From an uncultured Lachnospiraceae bacterium (GTDB lineage: Bacteria; Bacillota; Clostridia; Lachnospirales; Lachnospiraceae), in NCBI GenBank assembly GCA_910584785.1, contig CAJUDX010000030.1, positions 15,471-37,536 of the forward strand: a stretch of 22,066 nucleotides of DNA, in the 5' to 3' direction. Position 1 is the stretch's first letter. Each line of letters starts with the position of its first letter. Shown here in pieces: positions 1 to 7,146 of the stretch. The translations under genes were made by a program, and so were the position numbers. The notes below the pieces were generated by a model. That model was not told the origin of the DNA, made no database searches, and was given only the letters and a program-made list of their open reading frames with translations.

Positions 1-55
1 CGCCTGGCAGATTTTTTAAATGGTGGTGTGTTTGCTAATGGGCGCACGAAGGTTT
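1..55. repeat. Structured intergenic repeat, copy 1 (partial, cut by window edge)
   Basis: Bases 1-55 are identical to 108-162, giving a tandem arrangement with a 107-bp period. This copy holds only the right part of the unit: the arm beginning CGCCTGGCAG, a T-rich and GGTGG-containing middle, and the closing arm GGGCGCAC. The 5' part of the unit lies outside the window. It is not a CRISPR repeat: the unit is too long and there are no unique spacers. Function unknown. Confidence 0.75.
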
Positions 56-60
56 TCCAT

Positions 61-171
61 GAAAGTTTACCGCCGGTTAGGCGGTCTAAGTTCAGGTATT
101 CCAAGTGCGCCTGGCAGATTTTTTAAATGGTGGTGTGTTTGCTAATGGGCGCACGAAGGTTTATAGGAAAT
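61..171. repeat. Structured intergenic repeat, copy 2 (full unit)
   Basis: A full unit of about 110 bp. It has a first hairpin (ACCGCC, loop GGTTA, GGCGGT, 70-86), a single-stranded linker TCTAAGTTCAGG, and a second long stem in which GTGCGCC (105-111) pairs with GGCGCAC (148-154) around a T-rich interior. It ends in GAAGGTTTATAGGAAAT. A related copy lies at 17318-17438 with the stems preserved. The unit ends about 20 bases before the first gene's GTG start, so it may be part of that gene's leader, a mobile palindromic element, or a structured RNA. Orientation is assumed. Confidence 0.75.
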
Positions 172-191
172 AACAGAGGGGAAAATAACTG

Positions 192-1814
192 GTGAAAGCG
201 AAGGATGTTATGGAAGGAATAGAAAGGAAATCGGAAGAACAACCAGGTTTGCCAAAAGCATTTGTCTGTCGGATGAAAGAATGGCTGAGTGAGGAATATC
301 CGCTTTTTCTTGCAAGCTATCAGGAACCACGGACACAGGGACTTCGTTTGAATGGACTGAAGGGGGACTTAGCAGCGCTGGAAAAGGTTTGCCGTTTATG
401 GTTTCATTTAGAGCCTGTACCCTGGACGGAATGCGGCTTTTATTATGGAGAAGAGGACAGGCCGGGAAAGCATCCCTATCATGAGGCTGGGTTGTATTAT
501 ATCCAGGAACCAAGTGCTATGGCGGTCGTGGAGGCGCTGGGAGTGGAGCCGGGGGACAGGGTACTGGACTTATGTGCCGCCCCAGGAGGAAAGAGCACGC
601 AGATTGCAGCGCGGCTGCAGGGAAAGGGACTTTTGGTGAGCAATGAAATTCATCCGGCACGGGCAAAAATTTTATCACAGAATATCGAGAGAATGGGGGC
701 AGCTAATGTCGTGGTGATGAATCATGACGCGCAGGTGCTGGCGCAGTGGCTGCCGGGATTCTTTGATAAAATCGTTGTGGATGCCCCCTGTTCCGGCGAG
801 GGAATGTTTCGCAAGGAACCAAAGGTAAGAGATGAGTGGAATCCGGATGCTCCCCTCCAATGCAGTCTGCGCCAGCAGGAAATACTAGCCTGTGCCGCCC
901 TTATGTTAAAACCCGGCGGCAGACTGGTTTACTCTACATGCACCTTTGCACCGGAGGAAAATGAGGGGACAATTGAAGCGTTTTTGGAAAAACACAGCGA
1001 TTTTTTGATAGAAGATTCGGCTAAGCAGAGAAGAGGATTTGCTGAATTTGGGCCGGGAAAACCGGAGTGGATACCCGGCGGGAAAAGGAAAGAAAACCAG
1101 AGAGACCAGAAATGGCAGGAAACGTTTCGTCTTTGGCCTCATCAAATCAGGGGAGAAGGCCATTATCTTGCTGTGCTTGGAAAGAAGAACATAAGTGAGG
1201 ATAAGCCTGGGGACGAAATAAAAATTTCGATGAAAAATAGGGTAACAGCAGCACAAACACCAGGGAAAAAGAGGGAAAAAAGAGGCTTGCTGTGCAGGGA
1301 TAACCCGGAAGGAGAGAAGGCATTTACCCGGTTTTGCCAGGAGATGTTTGCTGCTGAAAATGGAAAAAGGCAGGATAAGTCACAGGGAGCTGGAAGAAGG
1401 CAGGATAAGCCACAGGAAGCTGAGGAAATACATGACGGGGGCAGCTATCTATTGTTTGGGGATCAGCTTTATGTTATCCCAGAGGGATTGCCGGATATCC
1501 GCGGAAAAAAGATTCTTCGTCCGGGATTGCATTTAGGAAGCTTTAAAAAGAACCGCTTTGAGCCGTCGCATGCCCTGGCATTACATGTAAAGAGGGAACA
1601 GGTAAACCAGTGGGCTAACTTAGACAGCCAGGGGGAGTTGGTTATCCGCTATCTGAAAGGGGAAACCCTGATGGCAGAGGATGGGGTTGAACTAAGTCAT
1701 CCTGATGCCTCCGGGTGGATTCTTGTCACGGTGGACGGCTACAGCCTGGGCTGGGCAAAGCTGGCTGGGGGAAGGCTGAAAAACCATTACCCTAAGGGGC
1801 TTCGCTGGGTATAG
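192..1814 (+). CDS. RsmF/NOL1-NOP2-family 5-methylcytosine RNA methyltransferase
   Basis: SAM-dependent methyltransferase of the RsmB/RsmF (Sun) family, expected to form m5C in rRNA in the cytoplasm. About 540 residues. The N-terminal part (roughly 20-110) matches the RsmF lead-in (LPKAFVCRMK, EPRTQGLRLN). The SAM-binding loop DLCAAPGGKS is at about 126-135. Motif IV DAPCSGEGMF places one family cysteine at about 200, and motif VI YSTCTFAPEE the catalytic cysteine at about 250. Residues about 425-540 resemble the RsmF C-terminal and PUA-like RNA-binding region. Between them, about 330-420, is a charged low-complexity insertion containing a 10-residue repeat. The GTG start has a GAGGGG site about 10 bases upstream; an in-frame ATG at 210 with an AGGA site is an alternative. 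The stop overlaps the convergent pseudouridine synthase. The exact rRNA target is not visible. Confidence 0.9.
   Translation: MKAKDVMEGIERKSEEQPGLPKAFVCRMKEWLSEEYPLFLASYQEPRTQGLRLNGLKGDLAALEKVCRLWFHLEPVPWTECGFYYGEEDRPGKHPYHEAGLYYIQEPSAMAVVEALGVEPGDRVLDLCAAPGGKSTQIAARLQGKGLLVSNEIHPARAKILSQNIERMGAANVVVMNHDAQVLAQWLPGFFDKIVVDAPCSGEGMFRKEPKVRDEWNPDAPLQCSLRQQEILACAALMLKPGGRLVYSTCTFAPEENEGTIEAFLEKHSDFLIEDSAKQRRGFAEFGPGKPEWIPGGKRKENQRDQKWQETFRLWPHQIRGEGHYLAVLGKKNISEDKPGDEIKISMKNRVTAAQTPGKKREKRGLLCRDNPEGEKAFTRFCQEMFAAENGKRQDKSQGAGRRQDKPQEAEEIHDGGSYLLFGDQLYVIPEGLPDIRGKKILRPGLHLGSFKKNRFEPSHALALHVKREQVNQWANLDSQGELVIRYLKGETLMAEDGVELSHPDASGWILVTVDGYSLGWAKLAGGRLKNHYPKGLRWV
1361..1420 (+). repeat. Two-copy 30-bp tandem repeat inside the methyltransferase gene
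   Basis: Bases 1361-1390 and 1391-1420 match at about 27 of 30 positions. Each encodes ten residues around the core QDK(S/P)Q. The period is a multiple of three, so copy number can change without frameshift. It lies in the hydrophilic linker between the catalytic and C-terminal RNA-binding parts. Confidence 0.8.
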
Positions 1815-2715
1815 GAGAGAGTCCTTCCCCGGAGCAAATCCACTGCATATCGCCGGGAAGTCCTTCCTCAAAGTGCATTTCTTCCCTGGTAATGGGATGA
1901 CAAAAGTCCAACTGACAGGAGTGCAGGGGCTGGCGCTTCATCAGGCGGTAGTCCGGGTTATATAAAAAATCTCCGGGAAGAGGATGACCGATATGCTTCA
2001 TATGAACCCTAATCTGATGTGTTCTTCCGGTTTCCAGGCGCAGGCGCACCAGGCTGCAGTCGGCTCTCTCACAGTAAAGTATCCGCCGGTAATGTGTACA
2101 GGCATCATCCCCGTTTTCCCAGTCCACGCAGCGCAGTACCGTGGAAGCATCCGCCCGCCCGATGGGTGCACAGATGCTTCCCCTGCTGCCAACCCTTCCC
2201 CTGGCGATTGCCAGATATTCCCGATGGATTTCTCTTCGCGAGGACATCTGTGAAAGAATACAGGCGCTTAAGGCATGTTTGGCTAAGATCAAAAGGCCGG
2301 TGGTATCCCGATCAAGGCGATTAATCACCCGATAAACATAGGGTTCGCCCTTTTGCTGGAAATACCAGGCGGCAGCATTTGCCAGGGTATTTTCAAAATT
2401 CCCCTGGGATGGATGAATGGGCATATTGGAAGGTTTATTGATAATCATCAAATCCTCATCTTCATAAATGATGGGAAAGGGCAGAGGCGTTGGGACAATG
2501 CGGGGAGAACTCACCATTTCTTCCAGATGGATGTGCAGGGTCTGTCCCTGGTTTAATTTCTGCGGTGTGATGGCATGGGAGCCGTCCACGGTGATTCCCC
2601 CGGCATCGCGCACCTGGATAATGATGTGTTTGGAATAGCCTTTGCTTTTCAGGAAAAACTCTATACTTTCTCCGGCATGTTCTGCGCCGATGATATAATA
2701 AAAATCCCGTTTCAT
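1792..2715 (-). CDS. RluA-family RNA pseudouridine synthase
   Basis: Converts specific uridines in rRNA or tRNA to pseudouridine. 307 residues, typical for the RluA/RluD family. The signature RLDRDTTG is at about 133-140, with catalytic aspartate D135. It is preceded by the YEDEDLMIINKP segment and followed by the conserved RLETGRTHQIRVH block. The first 65 residues look like a divergent S4-type RNA-binding lead-in (KGYSKHIIIQVRDAGGITVDG). The ATG start is preceded on the minus strand by a GAGGA site. The gene converges on the methyltransferase, their 3' ends overlapping by 23 bases, and no terminator separates them. It is probably transcribed from a minus-strand promoter near 2809-2814. Several paralogues are usual in clostridia, so the target base cannot be assigned. 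Confidence 0.93.
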   Translation of the reverse strand: MKRDFYYIIGAEHAGESIEFFLKSKGYSKHIIIQVRDAGGITVDGSHAITPQKLNQGQTLHIHLEEMVSSPRIVPTPLPFPIIYEDEDLMIINKPSNMPIHPSQGNFENTLANAAAWYFQQKGEPYVYRVINRLDRDTTGLLILAKHALSACILSQMSSRREIHREYLAIARGRVGSRGSICAPIGRADASTVLRCVDWENGDDACTHYRRILYCERADCSLVRLRLETGRTHQIRVHMKHIGHPLPGDFLYNPDYRLMKRQPLHSCQLDFCHPITREEMHFEEGLPGDMQWICSGEGLSPIPSEAP

Positions 2716-2778
2716 GAAAAAATCCTCGTTGTTTTGTTTGTTATTCTATTAATTATCGGTATAGGTGCGGCTTAATTT

Positions 2779-2815
2779 GGTATACTGAAAACTAAAGCAT
2801 AGAAAGGAGTATACC
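2779..2815. promoter_or_regulatory. Inverted repeat with face-to-face extended -10 elements
   Basis: GGTATACT at 2779-2786 and AGTATACC at 2808-2815 form a perfect 8-bp inverted repeat separated by 21 bases. Each arm read 5'->3' on its own strand is TGGTATACT, an extended -10 box. The minus-strand copy, with a weak -35 TTGCAT 16 bases upstream, is well placed to drive the pseudouridine synthase with a leader of about 85 bases. The spacing and symmetry would also suit an operator. Promoter function is inferred. Confidence 0.45.
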
Positions 2816-2860
2816 ATAAACCCTTCACTATGCAAATAGCATCTTATGATTTTGAATCAC

Positions 2861-2889
2861 TTGGCGTATGAAAGAAAATGTGATAAAAT
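2861..2889 (+). promoter_or_regulatory. Likely promoter of the DUF4015 lipoprotein gene
   Basis: TTGGCG (2861-2866) and TAAAAT (2884-2889) are separated by 17 bases, and TGA immediately before the -10 makes it an extended -10. Transcription would begin near 2896, giving a leader of about 55 bases before the ATG at 2952. Confidence 0.5.
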
Positions 2890-2951
2890 AAAGCCAATAT
2901 TAAGGGGAAGGCTCGAAAATAAAAGATTTGGAATATTTATGGGGTATCAAC

Positions 2952-4292
2952 ATGAAGCGATGGGTTTTTTTATTCTTTTTAGTGGCAGGATTGGCTGGCT
3001 GCCAGCGATATGAACCGGCGCCTGAGCTGAGTCAGGAGAGTATGGCTGGTCACCAGGAGGATGATTTGTCAGGGAAAAATGGACAGGCAGGGAAAGCAAA
3101 CAGGCAGGAAAATACCGGGCAGGCAGATAAGGAGAGTGCGGAAGGGGAAGAGGATATTGAAGCCGGGAGTTCAAATCATCAATCTGTTCGGGAGCAGACG
3201 CAGGAGATTGTAATTAGTACTAAGCCGGAGCGGACTCCGGTAAAGGTTAAGGGAATCTATGTTTCGGCCTATGTTGCGGGAATGGATGATCTGATGGATG
3301 AGATTATTGCCCAGATTGATCAAACGGAGCTGAATGCTGTGGTAATTGATGTTAAGGATGATAACGGGCACGTGACTTTTGCCATGGATTCTCCTTCGGC
3401 GCAGGCGATTGGGGCCTGTGTGAATTATATCCCGGACATCAAGGTTTTGGTGGATAAGCTCAAGGAGCATGATATTTACCTGATTGCCCGCATCCCCGCG
3501 TTCCGCGATCCCTATCTTGCCGAGGCCAGGCCGGACTGGTGCTGTATGCTGGCGGACGGGAGTGTTTTTCGCGATAAGAATAAACTGGCCTGGGTGAATC
3601 CCTATAAAAAAGAAGTATGGAATTATCTGGTGGAAATTGGAAAAATGGCAGGCGAGGCTGGGTTTGATGAAATCCAGTTTGATTATATTCGCTTCTGCAC
3701 AGAAAAGGGAATGCAGAATGTTATTTTTGATGAGGAAGATACCGAAGGGAAGTCACGGCAGGAGATTATTTTGGAGTTTGTTCAGTATGCCTATGACCAG
3801 CTGACCCAGGAGGGATTGTTTGTTTCTGCGGATGTGTTTGGGGTGGTGATGAATGGAGGATCGGATGCATTTTATGTGGGGCAGGATTATGGAAAAATGG
3901 CCTCATCGTTAGATTATATTTGTCCAATGATTTACCCTTCCCACTATGGAGACGGCTACTTTGGCATCGCACACCCGGATATGCAGCCCTATCCAACGAT
4001 TGCGGCAGCGCTGGCAGTTTCTAAGGCGGCATTAGCCCAGGAAACGGCGAGCGGTGCAGCGGGGGCAGGAAGTAAGGATAATGCGGGCAATACAGCTGAT
4101 ATAAAGCATCAGGCTATTGTCCGACCGTGGCTGCAGGATTTTACTGCCAGTTATTTAAAGCATCATATCGCCTACGGCCCGCAGCAGGTGAAGGAGCAGA
4201 TTCAGGCGGTATATGATGCGGGGTATGAGGAATGGATATTGTGGGATGCTAAGGTGACGTATCACTATGAAGGATTAATGCCAGCGGAATAA
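2952..4292 (+). CDS. Lipoprotein with DUF4015 glycoside hydrolase-like domain
   Basis: Predicted membrane-anchored extracellular protein of about 446 residues. The N-terminus (MKRWVFLFFLVAGLAGC) is a lipoprotein signal peptide with lipobox LAGC, lipidated at C17. Residues about 18-95 form a hydrophilic Gln/Glu/Lys-rich tether. The rest matches the DUF4015 putative glycosyl hydrolase family, a TIM-barrel fold: KGIYVSAYVAG, LNAVVIDVKDDNGHV, YLIARIPAFRD, FDEIQFDYIRF, SADVFG, DYICPMIYPSHYG and the closing YEEWILWDA. A short Ala/Gly-rich insertion interrupts the domain near residues 370-385. The ATG at 2952 is chosen over the upstream TTG because it gives a clean signal peptide. The ribosome binding site is weak (TGGGG). 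Substrate is unknown, and hydrolase activity is inferred from the fold. Confidence 0.85.
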   Translation: MKRWVFLFFLVAGLAGCQRYEPAPELSQESMAGHQEDDLSGKNGQAGKANRQENTGQADKESAEGEEDIEAGSSNHQSVREQTQEIVISTKPERTPVKVKGIYVSAYVAGMDDLMDEIIAQIDQTELNAVVIDVKDDNGHVTFAMDSPSAQAIGACVNYIPDIKVLVDKLKEHDIYLIARIPAFRDPYLAEARPDWCCMLADGSVFRDKNKLAWVNPYKKEVWNYLVEIGKMAGEAGFDEIQFDYIRFCTEKGMQNVIFDEEDTEGKSRQEIILEFVQYAYDQLTQEGLFVSADVFGVVMNGGSDAFYVGQDYGKMASSLDYICPMIYPSHYGDGYFGIAHPDMQPYPTIAAALAVSKAALAQETASGAAGAGSKDNAGNTADIKHQAIVRPWLQDFTASYLKHHIAYGPQQVKEQIQAVYDAGYEEWILWDAKVTYHYEGLMPAE

Positions 4293-4342
4293 TGGCTGGA
4301 TGGATGCCGGAGAAAGAATGGTAAAAAAGGGGAAAGGTTATC

Positions 4343-5053
4343 GTGACAGAAGCGAAAGAAGAGGAGAGAACGACCGTGGAGAGAATACCAAAGCCGGGGG
4401 AATTTTACCGGCATGTTAAGAATAAGCTGTACCAGGTGATTAGCATAGCCGAAGAAGCAGAAACAGGGGAGGAGTTAGTGATTTATCAGGCTCTTTATGG
4501 TGATTACCGCATTTATGCAAGTCCCCTTTCCCGTTTTAATGCAAAAGTTGACCGGCAGAACTATCCACAGACACAGCAGGAGTACTGTTTTGAACGGGTG
4601 AAATTTCCAAAACAGGATAAGCTTTTTCAGCAGGATGAAGAAGAGTTTCTTGACGACGGGAATGAGTTTGAAGAGCTGGTTTTTGAAGATCCCTTTGGCG
4701 AACTGATGGACGAGGAGTTTCAGGATGAGGAAGAAAACGAGTATGCAAGGCAGGATGATTCCAGAAATGACGGACAACATCGACAGGAATACGCAAGGCA
4801 GGACGATGGGGAAAGGGGATCTTCGGGGAGAACCTCTACGGAGTGGCTGGAATATTTTTTAGATGCCAGGGGATATGAAAAGCAGCTGGAGATTTTGGCG
4901 CAGATGCGGGGAAAGGTGAAAAAAAGGGAACTGGACAGTATTTGCCTTGTACTGGGGATTCCTGTGATTCCCGGAGATGAGGAAAGTCAGCTGATTACGA
5001 TAATTCAGCATCTGGAAACACGGATGCGCTATGATAACCGGAGACTGAGGTAA
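4343..5053 (+). CDS. DUF1653 domain protein with acidic linker
   Basis: 236 residues. Residues about 15-90 form a DUF1653 domain (KPGEFYRHVKNKLYQVISIA, ETGEELVIYQALYGDYRIY), a small beta-rich module of unknown function. Residues about 95-165 are a very acidic, Gln-rich, probably disordered linker with two copies of EYARQDD. Residues about 168-236 form a predicted helical C-terminal region (TEWLEYFLDARGYEKQLEIL ...) that I do not recognise. The GTG start follows GGGGAAAGG at good spacing, 50 bases after the lipoprotein gene, and the stop is only 6 bases before the uvrC start. That suggests cotranscription with uvrC. Cytoplasmic, with no signal peptide or membrane segment. Confidence 0.8.
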   Translation: MTEAKEEERTTVERIPKPGEFYRHVKNKLYQVISIAEEAETGEELVIYQALYGDYRIYASPLSRFNAKVDRQNYPQTQQEYCFERVKFPKQDKLFQQDEEEFLDDGNEFEELVFEDPFGELMDEEFQDEEENEYARQDDSRNDGQHRQEYARQDDGERGSSGRTSTEWLEYFLDARGYEKQLEILAQMRGKVKKRELDSICLVLGIPVIPGDEESQLITIIQHLETRMRYDNRRLR

Positions 5054-5059
5054 GCCGAT

Positions 5060-6997
5060 ATGGAAGATAAGTCAATACCAAACTCTGCTTCTTGTGAACT
5101 TTTGAAGTCAGTGCGTCATTCTCCCCTTGGGGATTTTGACGTGGAAGCAGAGTTGAAAAAGCTTCCGGCAAAGCCGGGAGTATATCTTATGCACGATGCG
5201 CGGGACGAGATTATTTATGTGGGGAAGGCAATTAACCTGAAAAACCGGGTGCGCCAGTATTTTCAGAGCAGCAGGAATAAAACCGCCAAGATCGAGCAGA
5301 TGGTGGAGAGGATTGCCCGCTTTGAATATATGATTACCGATTCGGAGCTGGAAGCCCTGGTTTTGGAGTGCAACCTGATTAAGGAACATCGACCGCGGTA
5401 CAATACCATGCTGAAGGATGGGAAAACCTATCCTTATATTAAGGCGACCATCCAGGAGGATTATCCAAGACTGATGTCATCCAGAGTGCTGAAAAGGGAT
5501 AAGAGCCGGTATTTTGGCCCCTATACCAGCGCGGGGGCGGTGAAGGATACACTGGAATTGATGCATAAGCTCTACCAGATCCGTACCTGCAACCGTTCGC
5601 TGCCCAAAGATATCGGAAAAGGGCGGGCCTGCCTGAATTACCATATTAAGCAGTGCAGCGCGCCCTGTCAGGGCTACATATCGAAGGAGGAGTATCAAAA
5701 AAGCTTTGCCAAGGCCCTGGATTTTTTAAATGGAAACTATACGCCGCTGTTTAAGGAATTAGAGGAAAAGATGTTAAGCGCCTCGGAGGAGATGAATTTT
5801 GAAAAAGCGATTGAATACCGGGAGCTGTTATCCAGTGTAAAGCAGGTGGCACAGAAGCAGAAAATCACCAGTTACGGGCAGGAGGACAGGGATATTATTG
5901 CCATGGCAAGGGATGATAAGGATGCCGTCGTCCAGGTGTTTTTTGTCCGGGAGGGGCGTCTTATCGGGCGCGATCATTTCCATCTTTCCGTTGCCACGGC
6001 GGAGGAGGAAAGCCAGATGCTGACCAGTTTTGTGACCCAGTTTTATGCGGGGACGCCGTTTATTCCCCGCGAACTTCTTTTACAGTTCCCGCTTGAGGAT
6101 GAGGAAGTGATTGCCCAATGGCTGAGTGCAAAGCGCGGACAAAAGGTGCGGATGCTCAGCCCCAAAAAGGGGGAAAAGGAGCGCCTGGTTGAGCTTGCGG
6201 CGAAAAATGCAAGGATGGTGCTGGAACAGGATAAGGAGAAAATTAAGCGTGAGGAGCTCAGAACCATTGGAGCAATGAACCAGATTGGTTCGTGGCTTGG
6301 GCTTTCTAATCTCCGCCGGATTGAGGCCTTTGATATTTCCAATACCGGCGGTTTTTCCTCGGTTGGCTCTATGATTGTCTACGAGGATGGAAAGCCCAAG
6401 ACCAGCGATTACCGGAAGTTTCGGATTCAGACAGTTCAGGGGCCAAATGACTATGCGTCTATGGAGGAGGTTTTGACACGGCGGTTCACCCATGGGATGG
6501 AAGAGGAAAAGGCATTGCGCAAAAAGGGGGTGGAACTTTCTTTTGGAAGCTTTACCCGTTTCCCGGATTTAATTATGATGGACGGAGGACGTGGGCAGGT
6601 AAACATTGCCCTTGCTGTTCTTGAAAAGTTACAGCTTGCCATTCCGGTTTGCGGTATGGTAAAAGACGATAATCACCGCACAAGGGGATTGTATTATCAG
6701 AATGTGGAAATTCCTATCGATAAACAGTCGGAGGGTTTTCGCCTGATTACTCGCATACAGGATGAGGCCCATCGCTTTGCCATCGAATACCACCGCAGCC
6801 TGCGCAGTAAAACACAGGTTCGTTCTATTTTGGATGATATACCGGGAATTGGCCCAGCCCGGCGAAAGGCGCTGATGAAGCATTTTAAAAACCAGGAAGC
6901 TGTCCGGGAAGCCACGATTGAGGAATTAACCCAGGCTCCGCAGATGAACCGGAGAACAGCCCAGGCAGTTTACCAATTTTTTCATGGAAATCAATGA
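5060..6997 (+). CDS. uvrC: UvrABC excinuclease subunit C
   Basis: Nucleotide excision repair nuclease that makes both incisions after UvrA and UvrB locate damage. 645 residues. The GIY-YIG nuclease domain starts at about 39 (PGVYLMHDARDEIIYVGKA). The UVR motif for UvrB contact is at about 229-264 (ELEEKMLSASEEMNFEKAI). The RNase H-like C-terminal nuclease carries FDISNTGG near 424, MMDGGRGQ near 506 and a later conserved histidine (DEAHRFAI). Tandem HhH motifs end the protein (DDIPGIGPARRKAL, about 590-640). The first 25 residues are a weakly conserved lead-in. The ATG has a GAGG site overlapping the stop of the preceding gene. Confidence 0.97.
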   Translation: MEDKSIPNSASCELLKSVRHSPLGDFDVEAELKKLPAKPGVYLMHDARDEIIYVGKAINLKNRVRQYFQSSRNKTAKIEQMVERIARFEYMITDSELEALVLECNLIKEHRPRYNTMLKDGKTYPYIKATIQEDYPRLMSSRVLKRDKSRYFGPYTSAGAVKDTLELMHKLYQIRTCNRSLPKDIGKGRACLNYHIKQCSAPCQGYISKEEYQKSFAKALDFLNGNYTPLFKELEEKMLSASEEMNFEKAIEYRELLSSVKQVAQKQKITSYGQEDRDIIAMARDDKDAVVQVFFVREGRLIGRDHFHLSVATAEEESQMLTSFVTQFYAGTPFIPRELLLQFPLEDEEVIAQWLSAKRGQKVRMLSPKKGEKERLVELAAKNARMVLEQDKEKIKREELRTIGAMNQIGSWLGLSNLRRIEAFDISNTGGFSSVGSMIVYEDGKPKTSDYRKFRIQTVQGPNDYASMEEVLTRRFTHGMEEEKALRKKGVELSFGSFTRFPDLIMMDGGRGQVNIALAVLEKLQLAIPVCGMVKDDNHRTRGLYYQNVEIPIDKQSEGFRLITRIQDEAHRFAIEYHRSLRSKTQVRSILDDIPGIGPARRKALMKHFKNQEAVREATIEELTQAPQMNRRTAQAVYQFFHGNQ

Positions 6998-7022
6998 CAA
7001 TTTTCAAAAGGTATGCTACTAT
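6994..7022 (+). promoter_or_regulatory. Likely promoter of hprK
   Basis: ATGACA (6994-6999, overlapping the uvrC stop) and TACTAT (7017-7022) are separated by 17 bases, with TGC directly before the -10 (extended -10). It would start the hprK-murB-rapZ-whiA transcription unit with a leader of about 115 bases containing two repeated hairpins. Confidence 0.5.
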
Positions 7023-7132
7023 AAAGGTAAGTGTTCCAGTGCCGCGCAGGCGATACCAAGGCAGACAAGGTATATTGCTGTAAAGATAAGTGTCCCATTG
7101 CCAGACAGGCAATACCAGGGCAGACAGAGAGG
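7022..7132 (+). repeat. Imperfect tandem repeat with hairpins in the hprK leader
   Basis: Two units of about 50 bases begin at 7022 and 7081 (period 59) and differ at about 10 positions. Both contain AAGTGT, a short hairpin around GCC/GGC, ATACCA and GGCAGACA. In the second unit the hairpin is a perfect 6-bp stem (ATTGCC, loop AGACA, GGCAAT). In the first unit it is weaker: one T-A pair becomes T-G and one position is mismatched. The second unit ends at the hprK ribosome binding site. This may be a post-transcriptional control element or a duplicated operator; role unknown. Confidence 0.6.
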
Positions 7133-7146
7133 AGAAAAGAAAAACT

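Noticed and set aside
1..171. Possible CRISPR array at the window start
   Set aside because: Repeat period is 107 bp with near-complete identity and no variable spacers; no cas genes nearby.
2928..2951. TTG start for the DUF4015 lipoprotein gene
   Set aside because: The extra eight residues spoil the short lipoprotein signal peptide that begins cleanly at ATG 2952.
6043..6493. Minus-strand open frames inside uvrC
   Set aside because: No ribosome binding site or recognisable protein; they mirror the strongly supported plus-strand gene.
7090..7146. Longer hprK start at GTG 7090
   Set aside because: It would read through the second leader repeat and gives no family-like sequence; ATG 7147 has the better ribosome binding site.
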